Of a stretch of DNA of 64,000 nt, positions 22,401-34,350 are shown piece after piece. The notes beneath the pieces were generated by a model. The model was not told the origin of the DNA, ran no database searches, and was given only the letters and a program-made list of their open reading frames with translations. Every line of letters begins with the position of its first letter. Positions within the stretch are counted from its first letter, which is position 1. This DNA is from Bactrocera neohumeralis (Eukaryota > Arthropoda > Insecta > Diptera > Tephritidae), in the NCBI RefSeq assembly GCF_024586455.1, contig NC_065922.1:31368089-31432088 (forward strand), given 5' to 3'. Position numbers and translations under genes: made by a program.

Positions 22401-24240
22401 AGGGTTTTATGATGTTTTATATAGAAGTTTGAGGTAAAGCAACGCTTTGAGATACTAACTGTCCATATGAAATTTCTGTTAGGATCAAGCTTTTATCGTA
22501 AATTAAACTAACATAGAAATTGTATTGATGAGTGAACACTGTGGCTGGCGCGTGCGCCACCACCAACCAGCATATTATTTGGACTTAAAAGCTGCCAACA
22601 TCTTCAACAATGACAACAAAAACAATAATTCAATGGAACTGCTGAGATCACTCAACATTTCAATAAATAAAGACTGCCTCAACGAGAGCACTGGGTAATT
22701 TGCGCCAGATAAAAAAGGAGAAGCGACACAGCGCCAATGATATACACACATATGGTACAGATATATTTGCATAATGATCATCAAATACTGCTGAAGAAGT
22801 AGAAAAGGCGGTAAGACAAATGCCAAAGAGGTAAAAAGCCACATAGAGTGTAGACAGCAGGCGCTAAAGCAAATATGGTAGGAGCGCAGAAGTCGTGGTG
22901 TGGTGTGTAAGTGATATGTTACGCGTGGAGAGCAAATATGAACGATGGTGGTACGATGAAGAACTGCCAGGCAAATCAGAGAAGATCACAAAGGATCAAT
23001 TACAGCAAAATGATATGAAAATGACTTGAAGCGGGTACACACCCATAACTGAGTGCGAACATGCAAAACCGTGTTCATATGTACGACTAACATATTATAT
23101 ATACATTTATGTATGCATGTATATACTCAGTTATGTATTTTATGTTTTGCGATGGTAGCGCTGTTGTCACGCAGTCATTGCTCCTGTCAGTTGCCAAAAT
23201 ATGTGGGATATTTGATGAGTTCGTGCTATTCATCAAATTATGCTTTTATTTATCTTTTTGTCTCAAGTAATGCCATAAGAAAGGTATTCAAAAAGGCGCA
23301 AAAAAAGGCCTTAACATCTGATGTGTGCGATAATGTAGAACATTTCTGTTGGCTTGTAACAGGCATTTGGCGATTACATAACACGATCGGGCGCACATTG
23401 TTTGCTGAGTGTGTAAATAATGCCTGCGACCTGTTGGCAATGTCGCTTTGTCGTTGGCAACATCAAACACCATCAGCGTTGCTGCCACACGTCACTCGGC
23501 GGCTGTCAGCCAGCCAAGAGGCCAGCGTATCAGCTTGTCGCCTCCACATCAGTCCACATCAGGTGACTGCAAGCAACGCTTTGCACCCGGCACACACCTC
23601 GTGTAACACGAATAGCGCTCATATATACACACATACATACATTTTAGTACAGGCATCCCACAGTTAGCGCTTGCGGAAGCGCAAAAGGGCTGAAATTACC
23701 TAATTGAAGTTGGTTGCACAGTTGCAATTACCAGCCAACTGTGAGACACTGCAGAGCACTGGCAACCGCTGAATTCCTGCTGATTGCCGCTCATGTCAAG
23801 CGCATGCGCAGGCGCAGCAGTTGGCGGTGGGTTGCCGTAATTTTGGTCCCTTAAAGCGAAAAGTGTCCCACCTAAGACTGCGCGGCGTAGCATCTGCCAT
23901 CGACGAATGGGCAGTGTGTGGACAGTTAGTCGCCTCGACAACTAACGACTTGTTGCCACTGCGCATGCGCAAATGTTTGATGTTTTATCTTAACGGCTGC
24001 CACTAATTTGGTCCCATTTGCTTTGGAGACTTAATTGAAATTTAAAGTAAGAAAGTTTGTGCAAGTTGTCGCTAGTTATTTAAAAGCTCATAAACTATCT
24101 AAAGTGCTTAATCAGAAAATTGCAATTTTTATTGAAAGATGTTATTTACTCTTTGAAATTATGTGCGGAAAACGTGTTCTGCGTAAGAATTACTTTTTCT
24201 TTGTACTTAATAATAATGTTTCTTGATAAAGTGGGGTACT
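22401..24240. other. Host island, no convincing gene
   Basis: CA/TG-rich non-repetitive sequence. GCGCATGCGCA at 23800-23810 and TGCGCATGCGCAA at 23960-23972 add to the NRF1/Ewg-like set. A 204-residue open frame (23053-23667) is His/Cys/Ser-rich, crosses microsatellite text and has no domain. A 56-codon ATG frame at 22528-22698 is Asn-rich and ends at GGGTAATT, which could be a splice donor; unsupported otherwise. At about 24244 GTAGTCGAAAAAGT resembles an M1 terminal repeat. Confidence 0.4.
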
Positions 24241-24344
24241 GGTAGTCGAAAAAGTAATCAACAGACTCACTTGAAATTAAAAAGGAACCGTTAATATGTA
24301 CATATTCAAATAAAGTCCAGGTTTTGAACTTAAGAAGTTTTTTG

Positions 24345-24800
24345 GAGTGCCTATTCAATTTCGTCTATCTTGGAACAGGTATTAACACCAACAACAACGA
24401 CAGCCGCGAAATCCAACGCAGAAGAACTCTTGCCATGAGGTGTTACTTCGGACTGAGTCCTCTCTCGACGAACATGGACGTCGGGTTTACGAGTTTTCGA
24501 GAGACGGTTTCTCTTATAAGTTTATGATACTTTGGGCATTGGCAGCTATTGACATACGTTAGCGAATTAAGAGACAACAGTTACGCTGGCTAGGCCATGT
24601 CGTCTGAATGATTAAAAACACTCCAGCTCTGAGAGTATTCGACACAGTGCCCACCAGGGAACTAGTGGAAAAGGAAGACCTTCACTCCGTTGGAAAGACG
24701 AGGTAGAGAGGGACCTGGTTACACTTGGATTCTCCAATTGACGCCAAACATTGAAAAGAAAAAACGACTGGCCCGCTGTTGTAAACGTCAATAAAGAAGA
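24345..24800 (+). pseudogene. RTE-like retrotransposon 3' fragment
   Basis: The frame opens FNFVYLGTGINTNNNDSREI, QRRRTLAMRCYFGLS. It continues after deletions with WLGHVV (text LRWLGHVV-equivalent at 24585) and a PPLRWKDEVERDL-like stretch to LARCC at about 24790. This is the post-RT region of RTE-type elements also present at 35335-36232. Several stops and an internal deletion. Clade from memory of the conserved wording. Confidence 0.7.
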
Positions 24801-25597
24801 AGATGAAACATATCATTTGGGTTCTAACTTTGATGGCAAATGAACATTTGCAAGAACGATTCGTTCGCTTGTTATCTGAACTAGTTTCAATCTCCAAGTT
24901 ATGTCGACACATTTCTTTTTATTATCGTTGGTCAATAAAACAATTTTCCTCATTCTCTCAAGCTTCACATGATTTCGTTTTTCTACTAAATTTGAATTTA
25001 TTTTTTATATGGAGCTTTACTCTCTTAGTTATCAGCAAAACTTGGTTCAGATAACACTCTACCGAAGCATCGTCTTGCATTTTCTTGATAGCCAAAGCAC
25101 TACTTGGAATTTATATTACGTAAGTAGAAAGTCTTCTCAAGAACTCCAACATTTCATATTTTCATTTTTAGCTTACAGGTATGGATATACCCTACATCAT
25201 ATAAGATTCCTTAAACTGTAATTATGACTTAATTTCGAAATTCGATGACATATATTTCGATTTTGGAGGCTAACTTTGAAAATCGGAGAAATTACTATTT
25301 TTAATATGTCTTCTTCCCTCGAAAATTTTGTTTTGATCGCAGAATGTTGTAGAGTTTTATGAAGCGAATCATTAAATTGTGGCTAGATATCATTCAAACA
25401 CACCACTGTGCAAGGATCACAAAAGAAACCCATCACTTAAACTTAGGTTTACCTCACGATGGCCCTTCTTTATAACCAAAAGTCTAAGGTTCACATCTTG
25501 CAAATCACGGTGAGTCAATTGAGACTTAATTAAACCAAATGGAGCATCTTAAGTGTAAACCCGACGGGAGCCGGTAGTAAATGTTCAGAATATCTTT
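24801..25597. other. AT-rich spacer
   Basis: No gene recognised. Overlapping 70-83 residue frames at 24803-25221 are hydrophobic and without domains. Confidence 0.4.
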
Positions 25598-25945
25598 TTT
25601 AAACCCTGAATAGGGTATACAGTTTCTCATGATGTTTGTAACACCCTAAGAGTATTCGACCACATCACCGAGAGTCAAGCGACTCAGCTTATCAGATAAA
25701 ATCGTTAGTGGTGCAGGAGTGCATAGAATGGCTGAAAAGCCTGTCAATGTACAATAATACATATATAAATAATCTGGGTACCGGGGCATAAAGTGGTACC
25801 CGGCAATGAGCTGGCCGACGAACTCACCCGCTCTGCTGCAGGTTCTAGGATGATGGAATCAGAACCCAGTATTGCGGTAGTGTCCCACAATAGGAAGAAA
25901 CTGTTCCGCTCAAAGGAGAGAATGGGCAGAGAAAGTTATTTATAG
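25598..25945 (+). pseudogene. RNase H fragment beside a TATACCCTG-type repeat
   Basis: A decayed copy of the dispersed repeat (AACCCTGAATAGGGTATAC at 25601) is joined to an RNase H fragment. The fragment reads SLVVQECIEWLKSLSMYNN, WVPGHKVVPGNELADELTRS (with the final catalytic Asp in ADE) and AAGSRMMESEPSIAVVSHNR. It is close in wording to the copy at 4532-5740. Frames are broken and the N-terminal catalytic residues are absent. Confidence 0.7.
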
Positions 25946-25969
25946 TAATCAATAGACATGCGACATGCA

Positions 25970-26130
25970 AAGAGACGAAGCCGCGGCCAACATTTGAAAG
26001 AGATAGTCTTCAAAAAATAAATGCCAAAGAATGTTCTTTAGAAAGATACTAAGCATTCCCCATTAAATTTAAAGTTTCTGTGTTGTTTCTTTCAAAAAGT
26101 AAGTAACCTCGAAATGGACCATCCTTAATT
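25970..26130 (+). mobile_element. 3' end of a family M2 transposon
   Basis: GCCGCGGCCAACATTTGAAA, GAGATAGTCTTCAAAAAATA and the following 100 nt match the gene end and 3' flank of the element at 7640-8530. Only the last codons (KEIVFKK-like) survive. Confidence 0.7.
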
Positions 26131-28261
26131 CCATAAACCATATATTGGTTCCGACCAAAACTTTGCGAAAACCTGTGATATTTTTCTAAAACCTGGCTCT
26201 TTCTACAAAAATTCGTTACAGATACTGAGAAAATATCTTCTTTATCTGCCTGAATGGACAAAAAATGTCGCGGCATGACGTGATCTACTGGGTTCTGATC
26301 CGCCGTGAGACGAAAAATATTAAGCTTTTTCGGCAAAACCTTTTGCAAAAGTAACAGTTACATCCTCAGGAAGTGTTAGAAGGTACAAATAAAGTTGAAA
26401 AATAAAAATAAGTTTTCTATAGCTAAAAAAAGATGTTTTTACTTCTTTGAAAACTAGTAATATAAATAAGGTAGTAATATAAAGGTGTCAATGTGCTTTT
26501 GAAGAAGGAAATAATTTGGTGCACATGTTCTATGAAAAATCATCGAATAGTTATCCTAGTTTTCCTATAAGCGCTAAAATTTAAATACAAACGCTTGTGT
26601 TTTTTTGTTAATCAAACTAATGACAACGTGGTAAGGAAGGGATGTTGAACTCGACTGTGGTTCAGCTCACTCATTATCTTGTAGAGTTGTAGGTTTGAAA
26701 AATAGCCTTTCAATTTTCAATAGTTAGCGCCCAAAATAAAATATTATGTCTTCATATAATGTATTTTTTATTTTTATTTTATTTTTTGTTTTTATTATAC
26801 TTAAACCGCTGGAGTAATTAAACCGATACTCACTTTCTGGTCAAACACTAAGCACTTTCCTGCCACACTTAATGCCCCTTCAACTAATTGCACGTAATTC
26901 TTTACTTTTTCGGAAGTAAATACCGTCAATTCCCGCGGGTGCCATAAAAGTTCATCACTTCACTTTTGGTTTTAAAAGCAGCCGCCAAAGTACAAAGGAG
27001 AAAATAAGTAATTTTCGGTGGAATACTCGCTCGAAAGCGCTCACTAAGCATTTAGTTAAGTGATTAAGTGAATTTCGCAAAGTATAAAGGCGCATGCGCA
27101 ATCGTTGAAACGCGACTGATTAATCAATTTCCACTTAAATGAGAAATTACAAAATACAACAAAGATCACTAAAACCAAAACGGGTTAATAAAATGCCCAA
27201 AATGAAAGGAAAAAGAGCTAGAAAAATGCGAAAAAGAGAAAAATACCAAAAAAAAGTGACGTCTGCAAGAGTTTGAAGTATTTCTAGGGAATTCCACTGC
27301 ACAAGCGGCAAAAGTGCTTTTCGCTTATTGTTTCATTACAATGTTACACTGGACTTATTTATAAATATTTTCATATCGTATAATCGCCGCATGCTGTTCG
27401 GAGTAAATTGTAGGAGTATTCATAAAATGCCTACGCTACTTCAGTAGGCAACAATTTGGCTCTTAGACAACACTTGAGTCGGTCCAGACAGCGCAAAACG
27501 TGCCGGCACATTAAATTCGCAAAGAATTATTGGTTTTCACTATAAAAATTCTTTTAATCAAGCAAGTGCTTATGCTCAGCCACAAGTGACAGCGCAGCAT
27601 TCAATAAAATACAATAACTTTTGCATTCTTTTATTGAACTGGAACTGCATGCAGTGTTTCCTTATCGATTTTCGAAAAGCCCTTATATTCGATTTCGTGG
27701 CATGCGAAACACTTGGGTGCCACAAACTGTGCGTCGGCTACTTGTTGCTACCGCGCGAGTCGCCACATGTGGTTGCTTTATTGCACTTAAACTTCATTTT
27801 GAAAAATTATAAACGGCGGGAGCGTATGAAAAATGGAACTTCAGCATTTCTGAAGGTTGTGCCACTTGAGTTCATCATCATCAACAGCATTGTCAGGTAT
27901 TGGCAGATTGTCAGTTGGTGGTGAGAAAATTGACAGTTCATATGATAGGTACAGACACTTATATTTTAGAATAAAATTTTTTTCGCGAGTCTGTTGCGAA
28001 TCTGTTCATTATCTGTTGTTATTTTTTAATATATGTAAGTATGTACTCAAAATAGTGTATGGAAGAGAACACAACTCTAGAATCTGACATACATGATATT
28101 TCTTTTTTAAAGAACTTGTAGGTTTCGAAAGACTTTCAATGTATTCTGTGGTTACATTTATTATATATATTTATATATATATATATATGTTTTTGTAAAA
28201 CTGTCTGCCAAAATCCAAATGCCTCAAAGTTCGAAGTTAAGGTTTTAATTAAAACACAATG
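26131..28261. other. Host island, no gene seen
   Basis: Non-repetitive sequence, with GGCGCATGCGCA at 27089-27100 (NRF1/Ewg-like) and a (TA)n microsatellite at about 28158-28188. A short basic ATG frame near 27193 (MPKMKGKRARKMRKREKYQK) sits in A-rich text and is probably chance. The 112-residue frame at 27586-27924 has no domain. Confidence 0.4.
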
Positions 28262-28400
28262 AGGAGTTATCCTGCCATAGCGGGCGCATTTTTTTTCTGA
28301 GGGGCTACCAAAAATGGCGTCGCAATGGCCGAGTTTATAATATTTGTTACCAAAAAACTCAGAATTTCTTTCTTAATAGTGTACGTTGGTAAAAATAAAA
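28262..28400 (+). repeat. Dispersed repeat (GAGTTATCCTGCC family)
   Basis: GAGGAGTTATCCTGCCATAG, GTCGCAATGGCCGAGTTTA and CTTAATAGTGTACGTT match 56483-56610 in the same order. The copy in block A is reduced to its first about 30 bp at 45038. No coding content. Confidence 0.65.
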
Positions 28401-28753
28401 GTTTCTAATAAAATATTTAGATTTTTATATGAAAATATTTGAATTTAGGAAAGGTTGTTTTTTAATGTAATCCGTTTATAGTGAGTATATGTAGATTGCC
28501 CTTTATATTTTGCGATTTGGCAACGCTCAAGTAATGAAAAAAACATGAATTCTTATGCAGAAAGTATGCATTTCAAAAATTTACTGACTCGACTGACACA
28601 ACTTCATTTTTAGTGGCAAAAAAGCTTCGACAATGGGTTCAAACACACGCGAATTTGAAATATGAACTTAGAATATTTTGGGAAACAATAAAGCGATTTT
28701 TGATGAGTAATATTAGTTTTTGTTTTCTAAACCCGAAATATATTATAACAATT

Positions 28754-29185
28754 AAGGAAGGGCTAAGTTCGGGTGTCACCGAACATTTTATACTCTCGCA
28801 TCATAAAGTGATAATCGAGATTTCATTATCCGTCATTTACATATTTTTCAAATACGGTATTTGAGTAAAGTTTTATTCCGCTCTCATCATTGGTTCCTAA
28901 TGTATGTATATATATTATACAGGGAAGGCATCAGATGGAATTCAAAATAGCGTTATATTGAAAGAAGGCGTGGTTGTGAACCGATTTCACCAATATTTCG
29001 TACATGTCATCAGGGTGTTAAGAAAATATTATATAGTAAGTAGTTCCTGAGATATGGTTTTTGGTCCATAAGAGGGCGACGCCACGCCCATTTTCAATTT
29101 TTAAAAAAAGCCTGGGTGCAGCTTCTTTCTGCAATTTCTTCCGTAAAATTTAGTGTTTCTGACGTTTTTTGTTAGTCGGTTTACG
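28754..29185 (+). repeat. Dispersed repeat family R, copy 3, cut by an assembly gap
   Basis: Starts AAGGAAGGGCTAAGTTCGGG and follows copy 2 (15116 onward) closely to TTTTTTGTTAGTCGGTTTACG, where the N run begins. The right half is not visible beyond the gap, so the gap probably removed at least the rest of the element. Confidence 0.75.
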
Positions 29186-29285
29186 NNNNNNNNNNNNNNN
29201 NNNNNNNNNNNNNNNNNNNNNNNNNNNNNNNNNNNNNNNNNNNNNNNNNNNNNNNNNNNNNNNNNNNNNNNNNNNNNNNNNNNNN
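29186..29285. other. Assembly gap of exactly 100 N
   Basis: A run of 100 N, the conventional size for a scaffold gap of unknown length. It falls inside a dispersed repeat, a common place for contigs to break. Confidence 0.95.
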
Positions 29286-29689
29286 TTCCAATGACCATGA
29301 AGTGAATATTCCTAGACTACTGGCGCAAGGTAGGACGCTTTTTTTCAGAAAAGCACTGAATGCTATTAACAGTGGAGCTGCTGCCTAACCGGCTACCGCC
29401 TACTGCCTAGTAAATGGCGTTGTTGGAGATCAACCAACAAAAATACTTATCGAAGGTCTACCCTGGGATACCAAACCTATGTTTTGCTTGCAAAGTAAAG
29501 AGAGTGACTCTGACTATCTCTATCTACGAATTTTGTGGATTGATCCATTTACCAAGTGAAATATAACTCTACATTAAAACATTTTTTGCTCTAATATAAC
29601 TATTTTCTTCTCTACAGTTTAGTATTTAAGCTGCTCGGTGCACCAGGTTGTTGCCTTGAAGCTTTAAACTTATTTTCATCAAAACTGTG
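29286..29689. other. Unassigned sequence after the gap
   Basis: No gene recognised. The text at 29300-29500 has transposon-like codon texture, but I cannot name a family. Confidence 0.3.
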
Positions 29690-30540
29690 TCTTTCAAACT
29701 TGCCCCGATCGAAACTCAAAAACTGCTCGGCGAAATGACTTGTAATCAAACATCAATTGATAATCAACACGTTAACAAAGTAAAGGAAATTGGTGCTTAA
29801 GAATCGACAATTAACAGTCATAAATATCAGTGCCAGTCATCGTTGGAATATCGGAAGGATCAGTGAAACCCATTTTGAAAGATCATTTGAGACTAGGAGT
29901 AGTGAAAGCACGATTGTTTCCCAAATCACTAAAAAACAGCGCCGTGTTAACAATCTGTCAAACAATGCTTTCCAACGTCCCGGATATCATGAAACGAGTT
30001 ATTACTAGCGACAAGTCTGGGATCTATGCTTGCGACCCGGAAACAGACGTTCAATCGCCCGAATATCGTGGCAAAAGTGAAGCGAAGCCGAAAAAAACAT
30101 GTCAAAGCAAGTCCAAAATCATGGTTATGTTGACAATTTTCTTCGATTATCGAAGTGTGGTGCACTCCGAATTCCTTCCGACTGGTCAAATTGACAACAA
30201 GGAATACTATTTGAGTAATACGAGTATGCGTCGTTTGCGCAAAGTTTTTCGTAAAAAGGGGCCGGAATGATGGGCCGACACCACTTGGTTTTTATACCAC
30301 GATATTGCAGCGTCGCATTTATAATCTCGACCACCATACTCGCCTGATTTAGCTCCTCCGACATCTGGCTATTCAGCAAGCTCAAAGGATCGTTCCGGGA
30401 AACCGTCAATGAAGACAGTAAATATTCGAGCGTCATAACTCTTTCACAAAAGAATATGTGATATTTCCAGAGGGAAGGTAATTTTAATTCAAATAAATAT
30501 TTGTAATGTAAATGAAAAAGACTTCCGGCCACTTCATTAA
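29690..30540 (+). mobile_element. Mariner remnant (family M3)
   Basis: HTH pieces VKEIVLKNRQLTV and VIVGISEGSVKPILKDHL lead into a 146-residue frame (29830-30270). This frame holds ITSDKSGIYACDPET (TGDETW expected, Asp kept), SPEYRGKSEAKPKKTCQSKS, MLTIFFDYRSVVHSEFLP and KEYYLSN. After 30270 other frames give WFLYHDIAASH (normally HHDNAPSH; Asp kept, Asn lost) and RPPYSPDLAPP. The C-terminal region is shortened. A relic of the same family lies at 38745-38955. Inactive through frameshifts and deletions. Confidence 0.82.
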
Positions 30541-31879
30541 TTAATAAATTATTCAATTTAATTTTATTTTTTTATTAATTTGAGTATAAAATAATAATAT
30601 AGATGCATGCGTCCAAATGTGTGGGTATAACTAATGTCAAGTTGTAACTCGTAATCGCCCACTGCAGACGACAGTATTGTCACTGATTATGCGTGGAAGA
30701 CCAGCAGCGATGTAAATGCATAAATTAACGAAGATCACAGAGAATTCTTAGCTTCGAAAGTGTGAAGTGTGGTGAGCGTAAAAATCAGCCGAAACCATAG
30801 AAAAATGTAGGGAAAGAATAATTTGGCTAATTTATGTACGTTTGCCGCTACACAGGAGTCAACTATTCCGACGAAAGAAAATTCTTTCGTTCCACTTGCT
30901 GCCGACCGCTGTGTTTTGTGTTCGTTAAAGAATTGTCACCGCCGCAACGCTTTAATTAAGCAGAACATGGACGTGCTAAAAATTCGTATGTTTCCATATT
31001 TTTTATAGATACTGCTATGCTTAGTTCAAGGGAAATATCTTTAAGCATTCTTATACAAGTAAAATAAAGCAAGCGTGGAGGTCCTATACTGTCAACTACA
31101 ACAAATGCAATTGTAAGGATCTCTTACATAATAAAAATATGTAAAGAAATGGAAATTTGGAGCAGCTTGAAAATTGGAAATTTATGTCCAAGCACACACA
31201 CACTCATTTTTATTGTTGTGTGGGTACTTATTCGGTGCTGAACGTCGCTTTTCAACTTTTCCGCCAACGCCACACTGAATGTAGACTAACAACAACAGTC
31301 TTGAATAACAGGCTTGAAATGTGAATGAATGTGGGTAACGTGTCGCTCTTTGTCAACCAGATGGCAGCAGAGCGAGAAGAAGTAATAAACTACAACATTA
31401 CTGAGGACCTCGTGAAGAGTTTAATAAAAAATATGAATTAGGCTAAATCAAATCGATTTTGTACACCGTTAACTCGAACTAGAATAAACGAAGAAGAACT
31501 TAAAAATGTTAGTACAAATATGTTTAACTAGTCCTTACAGAATTGTCAAACAACAGTGTCAAAACTATATACCAGAAAAGCGGCAGCTACGAGCTAGTAA
31601 AATTAACCCTATAGGAAATTGAATAAACTATAACAGACAACAGGCTTAAAAACACCTTGAGGTGCTTCGAGGTATTTGCCACAGAAATTAAACTTCGTTG
31701 TCCTCATCCACGAATTGTGTACTTAAAAAGACTTTGGAACAAGTTCCTCGAAAATCCGACTTGAACTAGTTACCAACGATCTATAAGCTATGATCTTTTA
31801 TATAGAAAATCAGTTTCAGAGAGAAAAAAGCAAAAGTGGTCGACAAGACCTACAAGGGCTTGTGTTAAATGCACATTGG
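30541..31879. other. Mostly host sequence with one Cys/His-containing frame
   Basis: No repeat match. Frame 30823-31008 (61 codons, no ATG at its start) contains PLAADRCVLCSLKNCHRRNA, a CxxC...C-H arrangement, and ends near ATTC|GTATGT, a possible splice donor at about 30986. It could be a coding exon of an unknown zinc-binding protein or transposase, but this is not established. The remainder (31010-31875) is AT-rich with nothing recognised. Confidence 0.35.
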
Positions 31880-32492
31880 ATCTGATCAAATTTGACCCGG
31901 ACTGATAAAAAATATCTCCTCACATATTTCAATAAACATCTTAATTATCGCCTTCAAAATAGGTTCTTAAGGCCAATAGAAGCATGCCATCGGCAGGAAA
32001 GATCTACAGTTCCTTCAGGGAAATTCAGTTTTTTCGGTTGCGCCATTTGCTAGAATGTTGGACAGTTTCGACGTCATATTTATGAACCTACGTCTGTTAT
32101 CAGTAATGATTCGTCTGTTGAAGGTAGGGTTGTTCGCTATGTTGTTAAGCATCTCTATTGCGATCTCTACACAAAGTCGATTTGCAAAAGATTCAGGTCT
32201 TTTGGTACGAGTCCAGCATTTACACACTTTATACCCAAAACATTTACCAATATGGTTGAGTCGATCCGTAAGAGATGTAGAGCTCATCTGCTATCTCTCT
32301 GAAGCCAACATTACGATTCTTAAGTACTGTTTCTTTAACGTTATCGATATTATCAGATGTGGAAAGACGACTCGCTTGAAGCAAGTTTTGATATCTTAAC
32401 GACCTTCACTGATGGACATGTGCCATTCAGACATCATCACAGTTTGCTGCAGGCAGTTTATATGGACAAGTCCGGGTCAAATTTGATCAGAT
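31880..32492 (-). mobile_element. Short mariner derivative (family M5) with 24-bp perfect terminal repeats
   Basis: ATCTGATCAAATTTGACCCG plus GACT at 31880-31903 recurs exactly inverted at 32469-32492, enclosing 565 bp. On the minus strand the interior reads SSTSLTDRLNHIGKCFGYK, CWTRTKRPESFANRLC and EIAIEMLNNIANNPTFNRRI. The last two are the mariner region before the TGDE block (expected DPTFIKRIITGDETW; here NRRIITDNRR). The catalytic core beyond this is deleted. M5 fragments also occur at 45915-46405 and 57690-58140. Confidence 0.82.
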
Positions 32493-33539
32493 GGCATATA
32501 TACCATATTCCAAGTGAACAACTATTATTTTTCGGAAACTGGCTAAAGATTACCAATAGAAATTATAAGCAAAAAGTTCACAATTTTCATAATTAAAACT
32601 TAAAAATCAAAATTATACTGTCGAAAACTGAGAGGGAAGGTATTTCATATTTCGACTACCTCTCCAGTTAATTTTAGTTTATTCTGTTTTAATTATATAA
32701 TTAGTCTTTAAATTGAGATACTATTAAAAATACGAAAAATTTCCTGCAGGGCAGAAGCAAATAGTCAACGCGCCTGCCTGTGCGACCGCTTGAAGTAGAC
32801 GTGTATGTTCATTATTGCCAGTATGTGTCTGTATAGTATGTGCAGTCGTCCAGCGTTGCGCTGCGAAACAATACGATCGAAGTGTCAAAATCAGTGAACC
32901 ATATAAAAATCGATTGAGCTGTTCACTTACTGTTAAACGCGCTACTTTTATTTTTCTCGCTTTTGCGTATATTTTTCCGTATTTCTCCTTTTTTTCCGTC
33001 TCTCCTGTCACCGTGGGTTGACTTTGTAGCATTTATTGCACGTGCGTTGACGTAAATCCTTTTGTTATGTCAAAATCATGAGTACTGTTTGTTCTTGTTG
33101 TTTTTAGTTTGGGACAATATGTGTTGCAACGTGTAGGGTTGTTGTTATTGTTACTGTTTTGCCGCATTGTCAAGTTAAGTCGGCATAAAAACAATAACAT
33201 TTTGTCACCTGACAACTGCCGACCGCTCAACACGAACAGTTCAATCGGCATGCCAACAAAATTTACTTCAAAGTTCATTGAGAAATCGCGGCGATGATGC
33301 CAATGGACGCGTCAAAGATGTTATGCTGGATTATTGATGGGTGGAACGCGTGATTGAAGTTGGATTATAGTAAAAAAAGGAAGAACAAAACATTGCTGAA
33401 ACGATAAATGTTTCTGAAGAAAATATTTTTTTTTAATATAATTCAGTACTAATCTTAATATGATACTGAAGCAACTGCCCATAGAGCATAAACTAGCTCA
33501 AAACAAATCTAAATGGACCATAACCTCCAAGGTAGGATC
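32493..33539. other. Host island, possible promoter-like text
   Basis: Non-repetitive. CATATAAAAATCGATTGAGC at about 32899-32918 resembles a TATA region with TTCACTTACTG about 30 bp downstream, but no gene can be linked to it. GC-rich stretches at 32770-32880. No coding exon recognised. Confidence 0.35.
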
Positions 33540-34350
33540 TCAATAGACGTCAATGGAAAATAAGTTTAATAGGGAGGAGTTAAGTATGGACTGCGGAGTA
33601 GGGAAGAGCTATTCTCCGAGGATCTTTCTATATCTCTCTCTAGTCGTCTATCAAACTCAGCTAGTCTCCTTCAAACAGGAGTATTAGGCATGGAGAGTGT
33701 CTGTGGAGTTTTACCGAATAACTACGGATGGATATACAGATAGCCAGGCGGCCCTGCTAGCCTTACGGTCGCTAAAGATTAATTTCAGTGTAGTCTATAT
33801 TGAGTTTTAAGCCCACTGGCAGGTCAAATCTACTTTTCCATAAATTGGGCTCTCAGTCGTGTTGGTCCAGTCAGCCTCTCTAACCGAAAATGAGGCAGAC
33901 AAAATATCGTGTCCGATAGGAACGATCAAGAGAGAGCTCAATACACGCCTTGAGCAAATAGCAAATAGAAGAAAATCTACAACAAATTACCAGATAGTAA
34001 AACAGATAGGGCCAAAATATAACTTAATATATTATCCAGCTAGAATTGGTCGTTGGCAATTTGGATAACATGTGCTAAAAATGGTAATGTCCTATAACAA
34101 TATTTGCGGGCAAGTATAAACTCGAAAAGAGTATCCTTACTCCTTAACAGTTCAACCCTTTATCTGTTTTATCCCTAGTTTTATCACAAACCCGACACAG
34201 AACTCTTGGATTCCATCGAGAACCAAACGTTGAATGTCTCCTAACAGAAAGCATAACGGAGACAAATTGTTTCAATGAGGGCACGTTAATTGAAGGGGCT
34301 GAACTCCTTCCTAACATTTTTCAATTCATAAACAGTCAAGTCAAACTTCA
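33540..34350 (+). pseudogene. RNase H and C-terminal remnant of a non-LTR element
   Basis: Frames give YTDSQAALLALRSLKINF (the second RNase H strand with SDSQ changed to TDSQ), VVLVQSASLTENEADKIS (WVPGHxGxxGNExAD degraded, final Asp in EAD kept), then KRELNTRLEQIANRRK (33859-34068) and a degraded tail to about 34340. The wording differs from the other RNase H copies, so it is another family. Many stops. Confidence 0.65.

Noticed and set aside
23053..23667. 204-residue open frame on the plus strand
   Set aside because: Longest unexplained frame, but composition is biased by CA/TG tracts, it crosses microsatellite text and has no recognisable motif.
27193..27276. Very basic 27-residue ORF resembling a small ribosomal protein
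   Set aside because: A-rich sequence easily encodes Lys/Arg; the order of residues does not match eL41.
32899..32935. TATA-containing promoter in a host island
   Set aside because: Motifs are weak and no downstream exon can be identified; mentioned only as a possibility in the island entry.
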